From Planctomycetota bacterium (lineage in GTDB: Bacteria; Planctomycetota; UBA1135; UBA2386): 64,000 nt of DNA. Both the position numbers and the translations under genes were made by a program. Location: positions 1-64,000 of the forward strand of contig JACKIB010000023.1 of assembly GCA_020638695.1 (NCBI GenBank), written 5' to 3'. The notes under the pieces are model-generated. The model searched no databases, had not been told where the DNA came from, and worked only from the letters and a program-made list of their open reading frames with translations. Positions 25,657-35,516 of this stretch are shown piece after piece (the stretch's first letter is position 1; the number at the start of each line of letters is the position of its first letter).

Positions 25657-27669
25657 ATGATGGTCCGGGAGAAGGCGTTGCTGTGGGTGCTGCTGCTGGC
25701 GCTGGTGCCGTACCTGCCGTCGGTCGGCGATCAGTTCGTGTTCGACGACGCGAAGTACGTGCGCGCGCATCCGCCGGGGCAACCGCCCAACGTGATGGTC
25801 GCGGAGCTGCGGCCGCTGGGCGAGTACCTGCGGCGGCCGATGGGCTACAACGGCGTCCGTGAGGAAGGGCGTGGGTTCCGTCCGGTAACCGTTCTCAGCT
25901 ACACGCTGCTGCACTTGATGGGGCGCACAGGGGGGCCGGATGGTCCGGTCGACCACGCGTGGCAGCAGCACTTGGCGAACCTCCTGCTCCACGCGATGTC
26001 GGTGTGGATCGTCTGGGGGCTGGTGCGGCGCCTGACGGTGGGGCGTTGGCCGCCGCTGGTCGCCGCCCTCTGCTTCGCCGCGCAGCCGCTGCACACCGAA
26101 GTCGTCGCGTCGATCGTGGGGCGTGGCGAGCTGCTGCCGTTCGTGCTGTGCGGAGCGGCGGCGTTGGCGTACCTCGATGCGCTCGGTGCGGCGCGGCGGC
26201 GCGGGTGGCGCGCGGGCGTCTGCGCGGTGCTGCTCGCGCTGGGACTTGCCAGCAAGGAGAGTGCGCTGGCGTGGGCGGTGTTCATTCCCCTGCTGGCCGT
26301 CGTGTGGGCACGGCGGGCCGTGCCAGGGCGCAGTCCGTGGCGCCTGCAGCTTCCCCTGCTATGGGCCATCGTGGCGCCGACCGCACTGTACGCGGCCCTC
26401 TACCTGCGCTTTCTCGGTGGCTTGCACGAGACGTTCGGGGTGCACAGCGAGTTCAATCCGTTGTTCGACGCGAGTTTGTCCGAACGGCTGCCAGTGGCGG
26501 TGATGGTGCTCGGCTACGGGTTGGGAAAGGTGTTCTTCAGCAGCATGCTGGCGTGCGACTACGGCGTGCGGGTGTTCGATACGTCGGTCGGGTGGCTCAG
26601 CCCACAGGTACTCGCCGCGTCAGGGTTCCTGCTGGCGATGCTGCTGGGCGGCCTGTGGTCGTTCTCCCGCGCCCCGCTGCTGTTCCTCGCGGTGGCCGCG
26701 CTGCTGGGCTTCTCGTTCATCACGTCGAACATCCCGGTGCCGATCGAGACGATCTTCGGCGAGCGCCTGCTGTTCACTCCGTCGCTGGGGTTGTCGTTGT
26801 GCGCCGCCTGGCTGGCGGAAGAGTTCGGTGCCCGGCCGGGCGCCACCCGCGGGCTGCTGGTCTTGCTCGCGGGATGGGTGCTGTGGGGCGTGGGTTGGTG
26901 CGCGGTTCGGTCGTTCGAGTGGCGGAGCCACGACGCGTTGCTGCAGGCCGATGCGGCGCGCCAACCCGACTCGCTGGGAATCGCCCGGCAGGTGGCCGCC
27001 AGTCTCGATCCGCGGCAAGCGCAGCAGGCCGGCGCGTGGTTGCGTGCGATGCAGCGCTGCTTGGTGATCGATCCGCACGCGGTGTCCGCGCACAACGACC
27101 TGGCCTTGTTCTTCCTGCAGCACGGCGAGCCGGAACGCGCCAAGCAGCACCTCGACGCCGCGCTGGAGGCGCTGCGCCTGCGACCTCGTGAGGTCCAGCA
27201 TTCGGGCGACACCGTGTACCTCAACCTCGGGCGGTGGTGTCTGGTACGCGGCGACCTGTCGGGCGCAGTGAGTGCGTTCGGCAGAGCGCGCGCCCTGCGG
27301 CCGGACAACCCACTGCCGCGGATCGAACTGTTGTGGTTGGCCCACGCCCGGCGCGACGAAGCGGCAGCCAGGGAGCTGCTGGCCGACTTCGCGCGCTACC
27401 AGCCGTCCGACCCGATGCACGCCCTGCACCGCGGCTTGCAGAGCTACCGGCGCGGGGCGTTCGGTGAGGCGCACCCGTTGCTCGGCGGGGTTCTGCTCCG
27501 GCACCGCATCGGGGGAAGGCAAGTGATTGCCGCGTGGTGGGCGCTGCAGGATTGTTGCCGGCAGCTCGGTCGCCGCGCGGACGAGTTGCAGGTGCTCGCG
27601 GCGATGGAGCGTCTGATGCCGCCGGCAGAGCGGGAGCGAGTGCGGGCACGCCTCGCCGAGTTGCGATGA
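25657..27669 (+). CDS. TMTC-like membrane glycosyltransferase with TPR tail (first copy)
   Basis: Predicted 670-aa protein. An N-terminal multi-pass region (about ten hydrophobic helices, residues 8-430) starts with QFVFDDAKYV, where the Asp pair in the first extracytoplasmic loop resembles the acidic motif of C-type protein O-mannosyltransferases. REEGRGFRP and ASIVGRGELL are further family-type loops. The C-terminal ~240 residues are TPR-like helices, probably extracytoplasmic. This layout matches TMTC/GT105-type proteins common in planctomycetes. The ATG at 25657 is chosen; a GTG at 25579 would add 26 basic residues. Its stop overlaps the next, paralogous gene (ATGA). Likely role: lipid-linked sugar transfer to exported proteins. 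Confidence 0.78.
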   Translation: MMVREKALLWVLLLALVPYLPSVGDQFVFDDAKYVRAHPPGQPPNVMVAELRPLGEYLRRPMGYNGVREEGRGFRPVTVLSYTLLHLMGRTGGPDGPVDHAWQQHLANLLLHAMSVWIVWGLVRRLTVGRWPPLVAALCFAAQPLHTEVVASIVGRGELLPFVLCGAAALAYLDALGAARRRGWRAGVCAVLLALGLASKESALAWAVFIPLLAVVWARRAVPGRSPWRLQLPLLWAIVAPTALYAALYLRFLGGLHETFGVHSEFNPLFDASLSERLPVAVMVLGYGLGKVFFSSMLACDYGVRVFDTSVGWLSPQVLAASGFLLAMLLGGLWSFSRAPLLFLAVAALLGFSFITSNIPVPIETIFGERLLFTPSLGLSLCAAWLAEEFGARPGATRGLLVLLAGWVLWGVGWCAVRSFEWRSHDALLQADAARQPDSLGIARQVAASLDPRQAQQAGAWLRAMQRCLVIDPHAVSAHNDLALFFLQHGEPERAKQHLDAALEALRLRPREVQHSGDTVYLNLGRWCLVRGDLSGAVSAFGRARALRPDNPLPRIELLWLAHARRDEAAARELLADFARYQPSDPMHALHRGLQSYRRGAFGEAHPLLGGVLLRHRIGGRQVIAAWWALQDCCRQLGRRADELQVLAAMERLMPPAERERVRARLAELR

Positions 27670-30203
27670 CCCACGTGCGCGGCGAAGCCGGCGAGCGAGC
27701 GGAGGATCGTCGATCGGGGATCTCGCCGGCGAGGATCGACCGCCCGTGGCTCGCCGCAGTGTTGCTGGTGGTGTTCGCGGTGTACCTCCCGGTGTTCCGC
27801 AACGGCTTCACCTACGACGACCGTTCGTTCGCCGCCGCCTACACCATGATGGGGCCGAACCCGATGGTGGTCGGTGATCCGTCGCTCGCGGAGTATTTCA
27901 CCCGTCCGATGGGCTACGGCGTCGAGCCGCTGAGCCGCGGATTCCGTCCGCTGACGGTGCTGTCGTACGCGATGCTGCACAAGGCATTCCGCAGCCGCAT
28001 CGATCCACCGGTGCGCCATCCGGACTATCCGGAGCACACGGTGATGCAGGAGTGGACCGATCCGGCCTGGCCGCACCACGCCGCCAACTTGCTGCTGCAC
28101 GTGCTCGGTACGCTGCTGGTGTATGCGTTGGTGCGTCGGTTCGCGGGTGCCGGGATGGCACCGCTGCTCGCGGCACTGGTGTTCGGCCTGCACGCGGTGC
28201 GCAGCGATCCGGTGTGCTCGATCGTCGGGCGTGCGGAGCTCTTGGCTTTCGACTGCGGGGGGCTGGCGGCGCTGCTCTACCTGAGCGCGTGGGACCGGCC
28301 GGTGCGCCGGCGCGCGAAGCTGTTGGCGGCGGCGGTCGCGATGTGCGGTGCGCTGCTGGCCAAGGAGAGTGCCCTCGCGTGGCTGGCCGTGCCGGTGCTC
28401 GCGACCGCGTTGCTCGACCGCGGCCGTGGAAGGTCGTTGCGGGAGAGCCTGTGGCGCCAACGCTACGCGGCGGCGGTGGTGGTGCTCGTGCCGGCGCTGC
28501 TGTTCGCCGGGTCGTACTGGAACTTCCTCGGTCGATCCGGAGTCGCGGACTCGTTCGCGGTGACCCGCCAAGCCAATCCGCTGTTCCACCTGGCGTGGTT
28601 CGAGCGCTTGCCGACCGCTGTGATGGTATGGGGCTACGCGCTCGGCAAGACGCTGTGGCCGTTCTCGCCGGCGAGCGACTACGGCCGATGCGTGTTCGCA
28701 GTGGTCGGCTACGGTGACCTCCGGTTCTTCGCCGGTCTGTCCGCGCTGTGCGCGCTTGCGGGACTCGGCTGGTGGGCGGCGAAGCGTGGCCAAGCGCTGC
28801 TGCTGCTCGGCGTGGTGCTGTGGTTCGGCTTCGGGGTCATCACCGCGAACCTCGTGGTGCCGATCGAGACGATCTTCGGCGAACGGCTCTGCTACACTCC
28901 CGCGCTGTGGGTGTCCTGCGCCGTGGCGGTCGCGGCGTCGCGATGGCCGCGGGCCAGCGTGCTGTCGGTCGGGCTGTGGTGTGCCGTCGGTGCCACGGTG
29001 TGTGTCCAACGCGGCTTCGAGTGGCACGACAACGGCTCGTTGTTCGCCGCCGACGCGGAACGGCAACCGCGTTCGATCGGCATGCAGATGAACATGGCCC
29101 GGGTCGCGCGGTTGCGCATTCCGCCGGACTGGCAGCTGCGTGAGCGGCACCTGCTGCGGATTCTCGACCTGGATCCCGCGGCCTACCTGGCGCGCAGCGA
29201 ACTGGCACTCGATTGGAGCGACGAGCGGCGGCTGCCGGAGGCCGAACAGATGCTCGCGCAGGCGGTGCTCGACGTGCGGCGCGACCCGGTCGAAGCTCGA
29301 TTGTTCGGCGCGGAGATCCTCGCCAACCACGCGGCGGTGTTGCTGCGCCAGGGTCGCAACGACCAAGCGTTCCTCCGCTACCAGGAGTTGCTGGCTGCCG
29401 ACCCGTCGCCGGAGCTCGCCCGAATGGCGTGGAACGCACTGTTGTGGCTGCTGCAGGAGCGCGGCGACGGGGCGGCGGTGCGTGGGCTGCTGGATCGCGC
29501 GCAGGCACAGATCGGCCCGACTCCTGCATTGGATGTGCACCGCGCCTTGTTGGCTTGTGTTGCGCGATCCGCACCAGAAGCAGCCGAGCAACTCGAGTCG
29601 AAGCTCGCCGCGCTGCAACAGGTCCAGGCGTGCTTGTTCGGGTGGGAAGTGCTCGCCAAGGCGTGGAACGATCTCGGGCGCGCCGAGCGGCAGCGGGCGG
29701 CACTGGAACAGGGTGCCGTGGTGGCGCTGCGCTTGGATTTGCCGGAACGGGCTCGGGTGTTCGCCGAGCGGGCAGTCGGCGTCGCTGCGAATTCGTTGGT
29801 GGCCCATCGAGTGTTGCTGTGGCTGGCGTGGGCCGGCGACGACGTCGCGGGTGCCAGGCAGCTGTTGTCGCGTGCACACGGGTTCGCCCCGGGCGACCCG
29901 CAGCTGGGTGTGCACGTGGCGCTGTTGGAGCTGGCCGAGGGTCGACCCGATCGAGCAGCTGCACTGCTCGGGCGCCTGCTCCCCCGGATGCCGCGGTTCC
30001 CCGAGCTGCACCGCGCCTGGCTGGCCTGGGGTGAGGCGCTGCTGCGCATCGGCGATACCGCGACGGCGGCGCGGGTCGTGCACCGAGCGTGCGCCGAAGC
30101 TCCGGCGATGCGCGTTCCACTCGGCAAGCAGTTCCTGGCATTGCATCGCCGAATCGACGAGGCTGTCGCGATGCGCGGCGATCGAGGCACGAGGAACCGA
30201 TGA
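27666..30203 (+). CDS. TMTC-like membrane glycosyltransferase with TPR tail (second copy)
   Basis: Predicted 845-aa paralogue of the preceding protein, overlapping it by 4 bp. Corresponding landmarks are NGFTYDDRSFA near residue 50, LSRGFRPLTVLSY near 90, CSIVGRAELLAF near 182 and VVPIETIFGERL near 400. The TPR region (about residues 460-840) is longer than in the first copy. Two adjacent, translationally linked paralogues could form a heterodimer or act on different acceptors. The stop overlaps the peptidase E start by ATGA. Confidence 0.78.
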   Translation: MTHVRGEAGERAEDRRSGISPARIDRPWLAAVLLVVFAVYLPVFRNGFTYDDRSFAAAYTMMGPNPMVVGDPSLAEYFTRPMGYGVEPLSRGFRPLTVLSYAMLHKAFRSRIDPPVRHPDYPEHTVMQEWTDPAWPHHAANLLLHVLGTLLVYALVRRFAGAGMAPLLAALVFGLHAVRSDPVCSIVGRAELLAFDCGGLAALLYLSAWDRPVRRRAKLLAAAVAMCGALLAKESALAWLAVPVLATALLDRGRGRSLRESLWRQRYAAAVVVLVPALLFAGSYWNFLGRSGVADSFAVTRQANPLFHLAWFERLPTAVMVWGYALGKTLWPFSPASDYGRCVFAVVGYGDLRFFAGLSALCALAGLGWWAAKRGQALLLLGVVLWFGFGVITANLVVPIETIFGERLCYTPALWVSCAVAVAASRWPRASVLSVGLWCAVGATVCVQRGFEWHDNGSLFAADAERQPRSIGMQMNMARVARLRIPPDWQLRERHLLRILDLDPAAYLARSELALDWSDERRLPEAEQMLAQAVLDVRRDPVEARLFGAEILANHAAVLLRQGRNDQAFLRYQELLAADPSPELARMAWNALLWLLQERGDGAAVRGLLDRAQAQIGPTPALDVHRALLACVARSAPEAAEQLESKLAALQQVQACLFGWEVLAKAWNDLGRAERQRAALEQGAVVALRLDLPERARVFAERAVGVAANSLVAHRVLLWLAWAGDDVAGARQLLSRAHGFAPGDPQLGVHVALLELAEGRPDRAAALLGRLLPRMPRFPELHRAWLAWGEALLRIGDTATAARVVHRACAEAPAMRVPLGKQFLALHRRIDEAVAMRGDRGTRNR

Positions 30204-30892
30204 AGCGACTGCTCCTGATCAGCAATTCCACCCAGCACGGCGGCGGCTTCCTGGAGCACTGTGCGGCGGACATTCGCGAGTTCCTGGGGTCTGCGGTCCG
30301 CGAAGTGACCTTCGTCGGCTACGCGCGGCTGGACCTCGACGGCTACGCGGCTACCGCGGAGCGCGCACTCGCCCAGCTCGGTTACCGCCTGCGTTCGGTG
30401 CACACCTTTGCCGAGCCGGCGGCTGCGGTACGCGACGCCGAAGCGTTGTTCATCGGTGGGGGAAACACGTTTCGGCTGCTGACCGAACTGTACCGCCATG
30501 GACTGATCGCGGTGATCGGGGAACGGGTGCTCGGGGGAATGCCGTACATCGGCGTCAGCGCCGGAACGGTCGTCGCCTGCCCCACGATCCAGACCACCAA
30601 CGACATGCCGATCGTCTATCCGCCGAGCTTTGCGGCGCTCGGACTGATCCCGCTGCAGATCAACGCGCACTACCTCGATCCGGACCCGGGCAGCACGCAC
30701 ATGGGAGAGACCCGCGAGGTTCGAATCCGCGAGTACCACGAGACGAACGAGACTCCGGTGGTGGGGCTTCGCGAGGGCGCTATGCTGCGCGGCGAGGGGC
30801 AGCGCATCACGATGTCGGGTCGCAACGGAGGAGTGCTGTTCGAGCGTGGCAAGCCGCTGCGGCCCCTCGCACCCGGGGTGGAGATCGTCTGA
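30200..30892 (+). CDS. pepE: Peptidase E (alpha-aspartyl dipeptidase)
   Basis: Predicted 230-aa cytoplasmic serine dipeptidase that cleaves Asp-X dipeptides. Ser120 (in GVSAGT), Asp135 (TTND) and His157 (NAHYLD) fall at exactly the numbers of the catalytic residues of enteric PepE, and the length is also the same to within one residue. GGGNTF near residue 88 is the family's Gly turn. The start overlaps the TMTC-like gene's stop, so it is co-translated with the two membrane proteins. Why an aspartyl dipeptidase is tied to them is unclear. Confidence 0.93.
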   Translation: MKRLLLISNSTQHGGGFLEHCAADIREFLGSAVREVTFVGYARLDLDGYAATAERALAQLGYRLRSVHTFAEPAAAVRDAEALFIGGGNTFRLLTELYRHGLIAVIGERVLGGMPYIGVSAGTVVACPTIQTTNDMPIVYPPSFAALGLIPLQINAHYLDPDPGSTHMGETREVRIREYHETNETPVVGLREGAMLRGEGQRITMSGRNGGVLFERGKPLRPLAPGVEIV

Positions 30893-30955
30893 ACTCCCGG
30901 GCCCGGAATCCGAGGATCCCCGTCACAGTTCTCGGTTGGCGGGATCTTGGTTTGC

Positions 30956-32554
30956 ATGAGCCCCCATCAGCCCGAAGGTCCCAGTACCGACGTCCATCGA
31001 ACTGCCCGGCGCGTGTGGTGCGGCACTGCGGTTGCCGCCTGCATCTTGTGGGGTGGTCTGGATCTCGCTGCCCAGACCGCGGTCTTGACGACCGCCCGCG
31101 TCCAAGGTCCGGGCCTGTTCGGTCGGTCCCTCGCGATCGATGGTGACTACGCGCTGGTCGGCGCGCCTGGCGATGCGAACCCGGCCAACTACACCGGCTC
31201 GGTGCTGGTCTACCACCGGGTGCAGGGCGTGTGGCGGGAGGAGCAGAAGCTCAGTGGAGCGGGCGGCGCGTTGCTCGACTACTTCGGTCAGAGCGTCGCC
31301 ATCGCCGGCAAGGTGGCGGTGGTGGGTGCACCGGCGCCGCTCAGCAAGACCAACCCGACCGGAACCGTGCACGTGTTTCGGCACAATGGCACCAGCTGGG
31401 TCGAGGAGGCGAGCTTCCAGCGCGGGCAGGGGTTCGGTAGTGCGGTTGCGATCGACGGCAACCGAATCGTCGTGGGGGCGCCGATGACCCGGCTGCCGTC
31501 GTTCGATGGCGCCGGCGCGGTGTGGGTGTTCGAGCACTCCGGCAACACCTGGGCCCAGCAGGCCATGTTGGTGGCGGGGGATGCATCCACGAGCGATCAC
31601 TTCGGCACGAGCGTGGCGATCGAAGGGGACCACATTCTGGTGGGGGCGCCGACCGAGGGAGACTCGGCCAACTTGTCGGCGATCGGGTCGATGTACGCAT
31701 TCCACTACGTCAACGGGACCTGGTCGCAGACGCAGAAGCTGCGCGCCTCGGCCGCCGCCGAGCAGTCCTTCTTCGCGCGCCGCATCGCCATCGACAACGG
31801 TGTCGCGCTGGTGGGGGCACACGGCAAGAAGGCGGGTGGCTACTGGGCGTCCGGCCAGGCCTACGTGTTCAAGCTCGGCACCGCGGGATGGGTCGAGACT
31901 CAAGTGCTGAACACACCATGGCCGGCGACCAACACCCAGTTCGGGTTGTCGGTCGCGATCTCCGGCGATCTCTTGTGTGTCTACGCTCGCGGGCGAGACG
32001 GAAAGGGCAACACCGGTGGGGCGGTGCATCCGTTCCGCTGGGACGGACAGCGTTACGCCGCGGAACCACCGTTTCAACAAGCGACTCCGCTCAACCAGGA
32101 GGAGGGCTTCGGCGACGAGTTGGCTGCCAGCGGCTCGACGCTGCTCGCCGCCGCGTACATCCAGAACGCCCCGCCACTGGTCGAGGGTTCGGTGTTCGTG
32201 TTCGACACGGCGCCGCGCTTCCACACTTGGGTGCAGCCGATGCCGATCGTGGTACGGGACACCGCGAAGCTCGCGCTCCGGCAGGGGATCGCGGGTAGTC
32301 CGATGTTGCTGTGCTTCGGCTTCAGCGGGACCACGCACATTCCCCTGCCGTGGCCGGGCTCGTCGATCGACATCGTCTCACCGCTGGTGGTCGGGGTCGC
32401 GGACGCCAACTCCAGCGGTGCAGCGCAATGGGAGGTCGCAGTTCCCGCGGAAGCGCTGGGGGTGAAGCTCTGGATCCAAGGATTCCAGGTGCCCGGGAAG
32501 ACGCGGGTGGAGTCGAGCAACGTGGTGTTCAGCGAGATCGTCACCGGGGGCTGA
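30956..32554 (+). CDS. Secreted FG-GAP repeat protein (seven-bladed propeller)
   Basis: Predicted 532-aa exported protein. A long N terminus with a hydrophobic core (residues about 24-40) precedes seven repeats of about 55 residues with the pattern FGxSVAIxGDxxxVGAP, the number expected for one integrin-like beta propeller. The sixth and seventh copies are degenerate (VYARG, AAAYI). The final ~110 residues form a separate beta-rich module ending near SSNVVF, similar to the C-terminal module of other secreted proteins here. The start is taken at ATG 30956; an in-frame TTG at 30947 is possible. No enzymatic motif is seen. Confidence 0.78.
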   Translation: MSPHQPEGPSTDVHRTARRVWCGTAVAACILWGGLDLAAQTAVLTTARVQGPGLFGRSLAIDGDYALVGAPGDANPANYTGSVLVYHRVQGVWREEQKLSGAGGALLDYFGQSVAIAGKVAVVGAPAPLSKTNPTGTVHVFRHNGTSWVEEASFQRGQGFGSAVAIDGNRIVVGAPMTRLPSFDGAGAVWVFEHSGNTWAQQAMLVAGDASTSDHFGTSVAIEGDHILVGAPTEGDSANLSAIGSMYAFHYVNGTWSQTQKLRASAAAEQSFFARRIAIDNGVALVGAHGKKAGGYWASGQAYVFKLGTAGWVETQVLNTPWPATNTQFGLSVAISGDLLCVYARGRDGKGNTGGAVHPFRWDGQRYAAEPPFQQATPLNQEEGFGDELAASGSTLLAAAYIQNAPPLVEGSVFVFDTAPRFHTWVQPMPIVVRDTAKLALRQGIAGSPMLLCFGFSGTTHIPLPWPGSSIDIVSPLVVGVADANSSGAAQWEVAVPAEALGVKLWIQGFQVPGKTRVESSNVVFSEIVTGG

Positions 32555-32755
32555 CGCCGACCGCCGAGCATTCGCTGTTGCGTCGGCCGATCGCCGCTCG
32601 CGCGTGAACGCGGTGCGCCGCGGCGCTGGCGCCGCGGGCCCGTCCGGTCAGCCCGGTTGCGCAAATCCGCGCCACAGGATTCCGGTCGCGCTCGCGCGCC
32701 ACGGGCTGGTGGCTTTTTGTCACAAACCCGAGCAGCGTCGGCTCTTCTTCCCACC

Positions 32756-33724
32756 ATGAAGCCTCGTTCCATCTCCCTTGCCGTCTCGGCCTTGTTCCTC
32801 ATCCTCAGCCCGACGCTCGCCAAGCGCACCGGGATCTTCCCCTACGACGTAGTCAACACCACCAACGTCGGTGCGCTGACTCGGGACGCCACGCGTTCGT
32901 GTGGGCAGTGCCATCTCGGGCAGCCCGGCGGAGTGACCGTCACGTCGGCGGTCACAGGTCGCGTGGTCCCGGTCGGCGGATCGAGTTCGATCACGATCAC
33001 CAGCTCTTCCGCCGTGGTGTCGACCACCGGCGGCATCGCGGCCGACGCCACCGCGGGGACGTTCGTCGCCGGCTCGACGACGCGGGTGAACACCACCGGT
33101 GACGCGATCACCCATATCGCCTCCGCTGCACGCAGCTGGACCTTCGGCTGGAAGGCGCCCGCGACTCCGGGCCTGGCCGAGATCTACACCGCGGTCAACA
33201 ACACCAACGGCGATCGACTCGAGACCGGCGACCAGTACTCCTTCCACGGTGCCGATCCTGCGGCGACCGTCTGCACCCCGATTCGGCTCTACGCCAACCC
33301 GGTCGGCTGCGTCGCGACCGGCGACAGCTGCCCGGACGGCTACGGCAACTACTCGGTGCTCGGTGGCGCATCGGTGCCGTCGGTGGGCAACACCGCGTTC
33401 AAGCTCGAGGCGTTCGGCCTCCCGCCGAGTGCACCGCTGCTCATGATGCTGAGCGTCGGCACCAACCTCGGTGGGTTCGACATGGCCCCGCTGGGGGCAC
33501 CGGGCTGCGTGCTTCGCACGACGCTGCAGATCCAGCTGCAGGCCGCGACCTCGGCGGGCGATGCCAAACGCGCCGAGGGATCGTTCATCGCTCCGCTGGG
33601 GATTCCCAACCAGCCGGCGCTGAAGGGGTTCGCGTTCACCGTGCAGATGGGGGCGATCGACGCCAACTCGACCCGCGCCTTCCCGCTGCTGGTGACCAAC
33701 GGGCTCGAAGTGACGATCCAGTAG
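32756..33724 (+). CDS. Secreted protein with a single CxxCH motif
   Basis: Predicted 322-aa exported protein. A signal peptide (residues 1-22) is followed near residue 48 by CGQCHLG, a c-type haem-binding pattern, then Thr/Ser-rich beta-strand sequence to about residue 155, like the choice-of-anchor and CxxCH secreted proteins of planctomycetes. The C-terminal ~120 residues carry LGAPGC and VTNGLEVTI, the shared beta-rich module. With only one CxxCH it could be a mono-haem protein or the motif may have another purpose. Confidence 0.72.
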   Translation: MKPRSISLAVSALFLILSPTLAKRTGIFPYDVVNTTNVGALTRDATRSCGQCHLGQPGGVTVTSAVTGRVVPVGGSSSITITSSSAVVSTTGGIAADATAGTFVAGSTTRVNTTGDAITHIASAARSWTFGWKAPATPGLAEIYTAVNNTNGDRLETGDQYSFHGADPAATVCTPIRLYANPVGCVATGDSCPDGYGNYSVLGGASVPSVGNTAFKLEAFGLPPSAPLLMMLSVGTNLGGFDMAPLGAPGCVLRTTLQIQLQAATSAGDAKRAEGSFIAPLGIPNQPALKGFAFTVQMGAIDANSTRAFPLLVTNGLEVTIQ

Positions 33725-33971
33725 GCGGTCTGCGCGGTGCGGCGGGGGGTGTCGCCGTTCCGCACAGGAAGTGGGGGCGGCACGGTTCTCGCAGAGACAA
33801 TGTGCCCTCCCACCGCGCCTAGCGGGGTGGGGGAGCTGCGCGGGCTGGCCCCGGTGTTGTTGCGGCCGGGGTCCAGTCCGACGCCCTTGCTGCCGGCGGT
33901 GTTCGGATTGACTTTGTCGTCCTTACAATGCGGCTGCAACAACTACAACGCACCCCGCTCTGCACGCCGCA
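33725..33971. other. Spacer upstream of the kinase-regulator operon
   Basis: About 250 bases without a supported gene. Near 33807-33834 there is an imperfect GC hairpin that could end transcription of the upstream gene. TTGACT (33908-33913) and TACAAT (33924-33929) resemble promoter hexamers but are only 10 bp apart, so they are not a normal pair. Confidence 0.35.
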
Positions 33972-35516
33972 ATGGACTCCCCCCGCCTGGATTTCGACCG
34001 CCGAGGCCGCAACGGTTCAGTGTCGAGCAAACGGGCCAGCACCATTCGGAGCGGCGTGTGGTTGATCTTCTCGATCCAGCTGATCGTTCTGCTGGCCGGA
34101 GGCAGCGTGGTCTGGGCCAACCTGGCTTCGATCCGCCACGACACCCTGCGCCTCGCCGAGGAGGCGCGCGAACATCACCGGCTGCACATGATGGCGCAGA
34201 CCGCGGCGCAGATGGAAGTCGCCTTCCGGATGGCTCCCGCTGGTGGCGAGATGTGGGCCCAACTCGACGATGGGTTGCGGCGGCTGCGCAGCGAAGTTCA
34301 GGTGCTGCGGGACGGTGGCGAAAAGGACCCTTCCGAGCACGCCCACAAGCTGAAGGAGGAGCACCTGCTCGAGCGGCTGGGGCACGACCTCGAGCAGCTG
34401 GCCACGGCGGTTCAGGCTCGGGACCTGATCGCTGGCCAGAAGCGACTCGAGTCGCTGACCCTCGCCACGTCGCACTTGCTCGACGAGACGGAGGGCGAGT
34501 TTCACGAGTCCAGTCGGGACATCCGGAACCGTGGCGAACGGTCGCACGGCATGTTGTTGGCCGTGGCGGTGGGGGCTTGTCTGATCCTCCTGCTGTTCTT
34601 CTGGTTCCTGCGCCAGCGACTGGTGCGCCCACTGCTGGAGCTCGCCAGCGCGGCGCAGAGGTTCGGGCAGGGCGAGTTACGGCATCGCGTCGAGACCTCC
34701 TCGCCCGACGAGATAGGCGACGTGGCGCGAGCGTTCAACGAGATGGCGGCGAAGCTCGCGCGTGACCAAGCGTCGCTCGAGCACGAAGTGCGGGATCGCA
34801 CCGAGGAGCTGGTGCGGGCGCGGCGTCTTGCCGATGTCGGCGTGGTGGCCGCGAGCATCGCGCACGAGATCAACAACCCGTTGGCCTCGATCGCTTCTTG
34901 CGCGGAGGCGCTGCAGCGGCGGATGGACGAGAACGCGCTGGATGCCGACGAGCAGCGTGCGTACTTGGCGATCATCGCCAAGGAGGCGTACCGCGCCCGC
35001 GACATCACCCGGGGCCTGGTCTCGGCGGCGCGCGACGAACGCAGCCAGGTCGAGCTGGTGCGTGTGCTCGACGTGGTGCGCGACGTGGTCATGCTCGAAC
35101 AGCACGTCTTGGTCGAGCGTGGGATCGAGATCGGCCTCACGCTCGACGACCAGGCCGACTCGCTCTGCGTGATGGCGTGCGCAGCGGAGCTCAAGCAGCT
35201 CCTGCTGAACTTGGTGCAGAACGCGCGGGATGCGATTCAACGCGGGCCGGGGCGGATCGATGTGCGGCTGTGCCGGCGCAAAGACCAGCTCGCGTTGGTG
35301 GTCGAAGACGACGGGCCGGGGGTCGACGCTGCGGCGGCGCAGCGCGTGTTCGATCTGTTCTTCACGACCAAGCCGCACGGTGGAGGGTTCGGGTTGGCGA
35401 CTTCGAAGCGGATCGTGGAGCGCTACGGCGGGCAGATCACGGTCGACGCGGCGCCGACTGGTGGGGCCTGTTTCACCGTGACTCTGCCGCTTGCCCTGGA
35501 GGAGGCGCGCTCGTGA
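33972..35516 (+). CDS. Membrane sensor histidine kinase (NtrB-like output)
   Basis: Predicted 514-aa kinase. One helix (about 27-49), a helical periplasmic sensor region (50-190), a second helix (about 192-213), HAMP (214-268), then HisKA with the phosphorylated His in ASIAHEINNPLAS near residue 297. The ATPase domain has the N box NLVQNARDAI, the G1 box VEDDGPGVD, the F box FFTTKPHGGG and G2 GFGLATS. All catalytic elements are intact. The last codons overlap the response regulator gene (GTGA), a sign of matched stoichiometry. The sensor region shows no known ligand motif; four-helix-type signal sensing is likely. Confidence 0.9.
   Translation: MDSPRLDFDRRGRNGSVSSKRASTIRSGVWLIFSIQLIVLLAGGSVVWANLASIRHDTLRLAEEAREHHRLHMMAQTAAQMEVAFRMAPAGGEMWAQLDDGLRRLRSEVQVLRDGGEKDPSEHAHKLKEEHLLERLGHDLEQLATAVQARDLIAGQKRLESLTLATSHLLDETEGEFHESSRDIRNRGERSHGMLLAVAVGACLILLLFFWFLRQRLVRPLLELASAAQRFGQGELRHRVETSSPDEIGDVARAFNEMAAKLARDQASLEHEVRDRTEELVRARRLADVGVVAASIAHEINNPLASIASCAEALQRRMDENALDADEQRAYLAIIAKEAYRARDITRGLVSAARDERSQVELVRVLDVVRDVVMLEQHVLVERGIEIGLTLDDQADSLCVMACAAELKQLLLNLVQNARDAIQRGPGRIDVRLCRRKDQLALVVEDDGPGVDAAAAQRVFDLFFTTKPHGGGFGLATSKRIVERYGGQITVDAAPTGGACFTVTLPLALEEARS

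Noticed and set aside
27444..30146. 900-codon minus-strand frame opposite the TMTC-like genes
   Set aside because: Antisense shadow of a gene with clear membrane and TPR features.
33908..33929. TTGACT and TACAAT before the kinase gene as a sigma-70 promoter
   Set aside because: Only 10 bp separate the hexamers; about 17 is needed.
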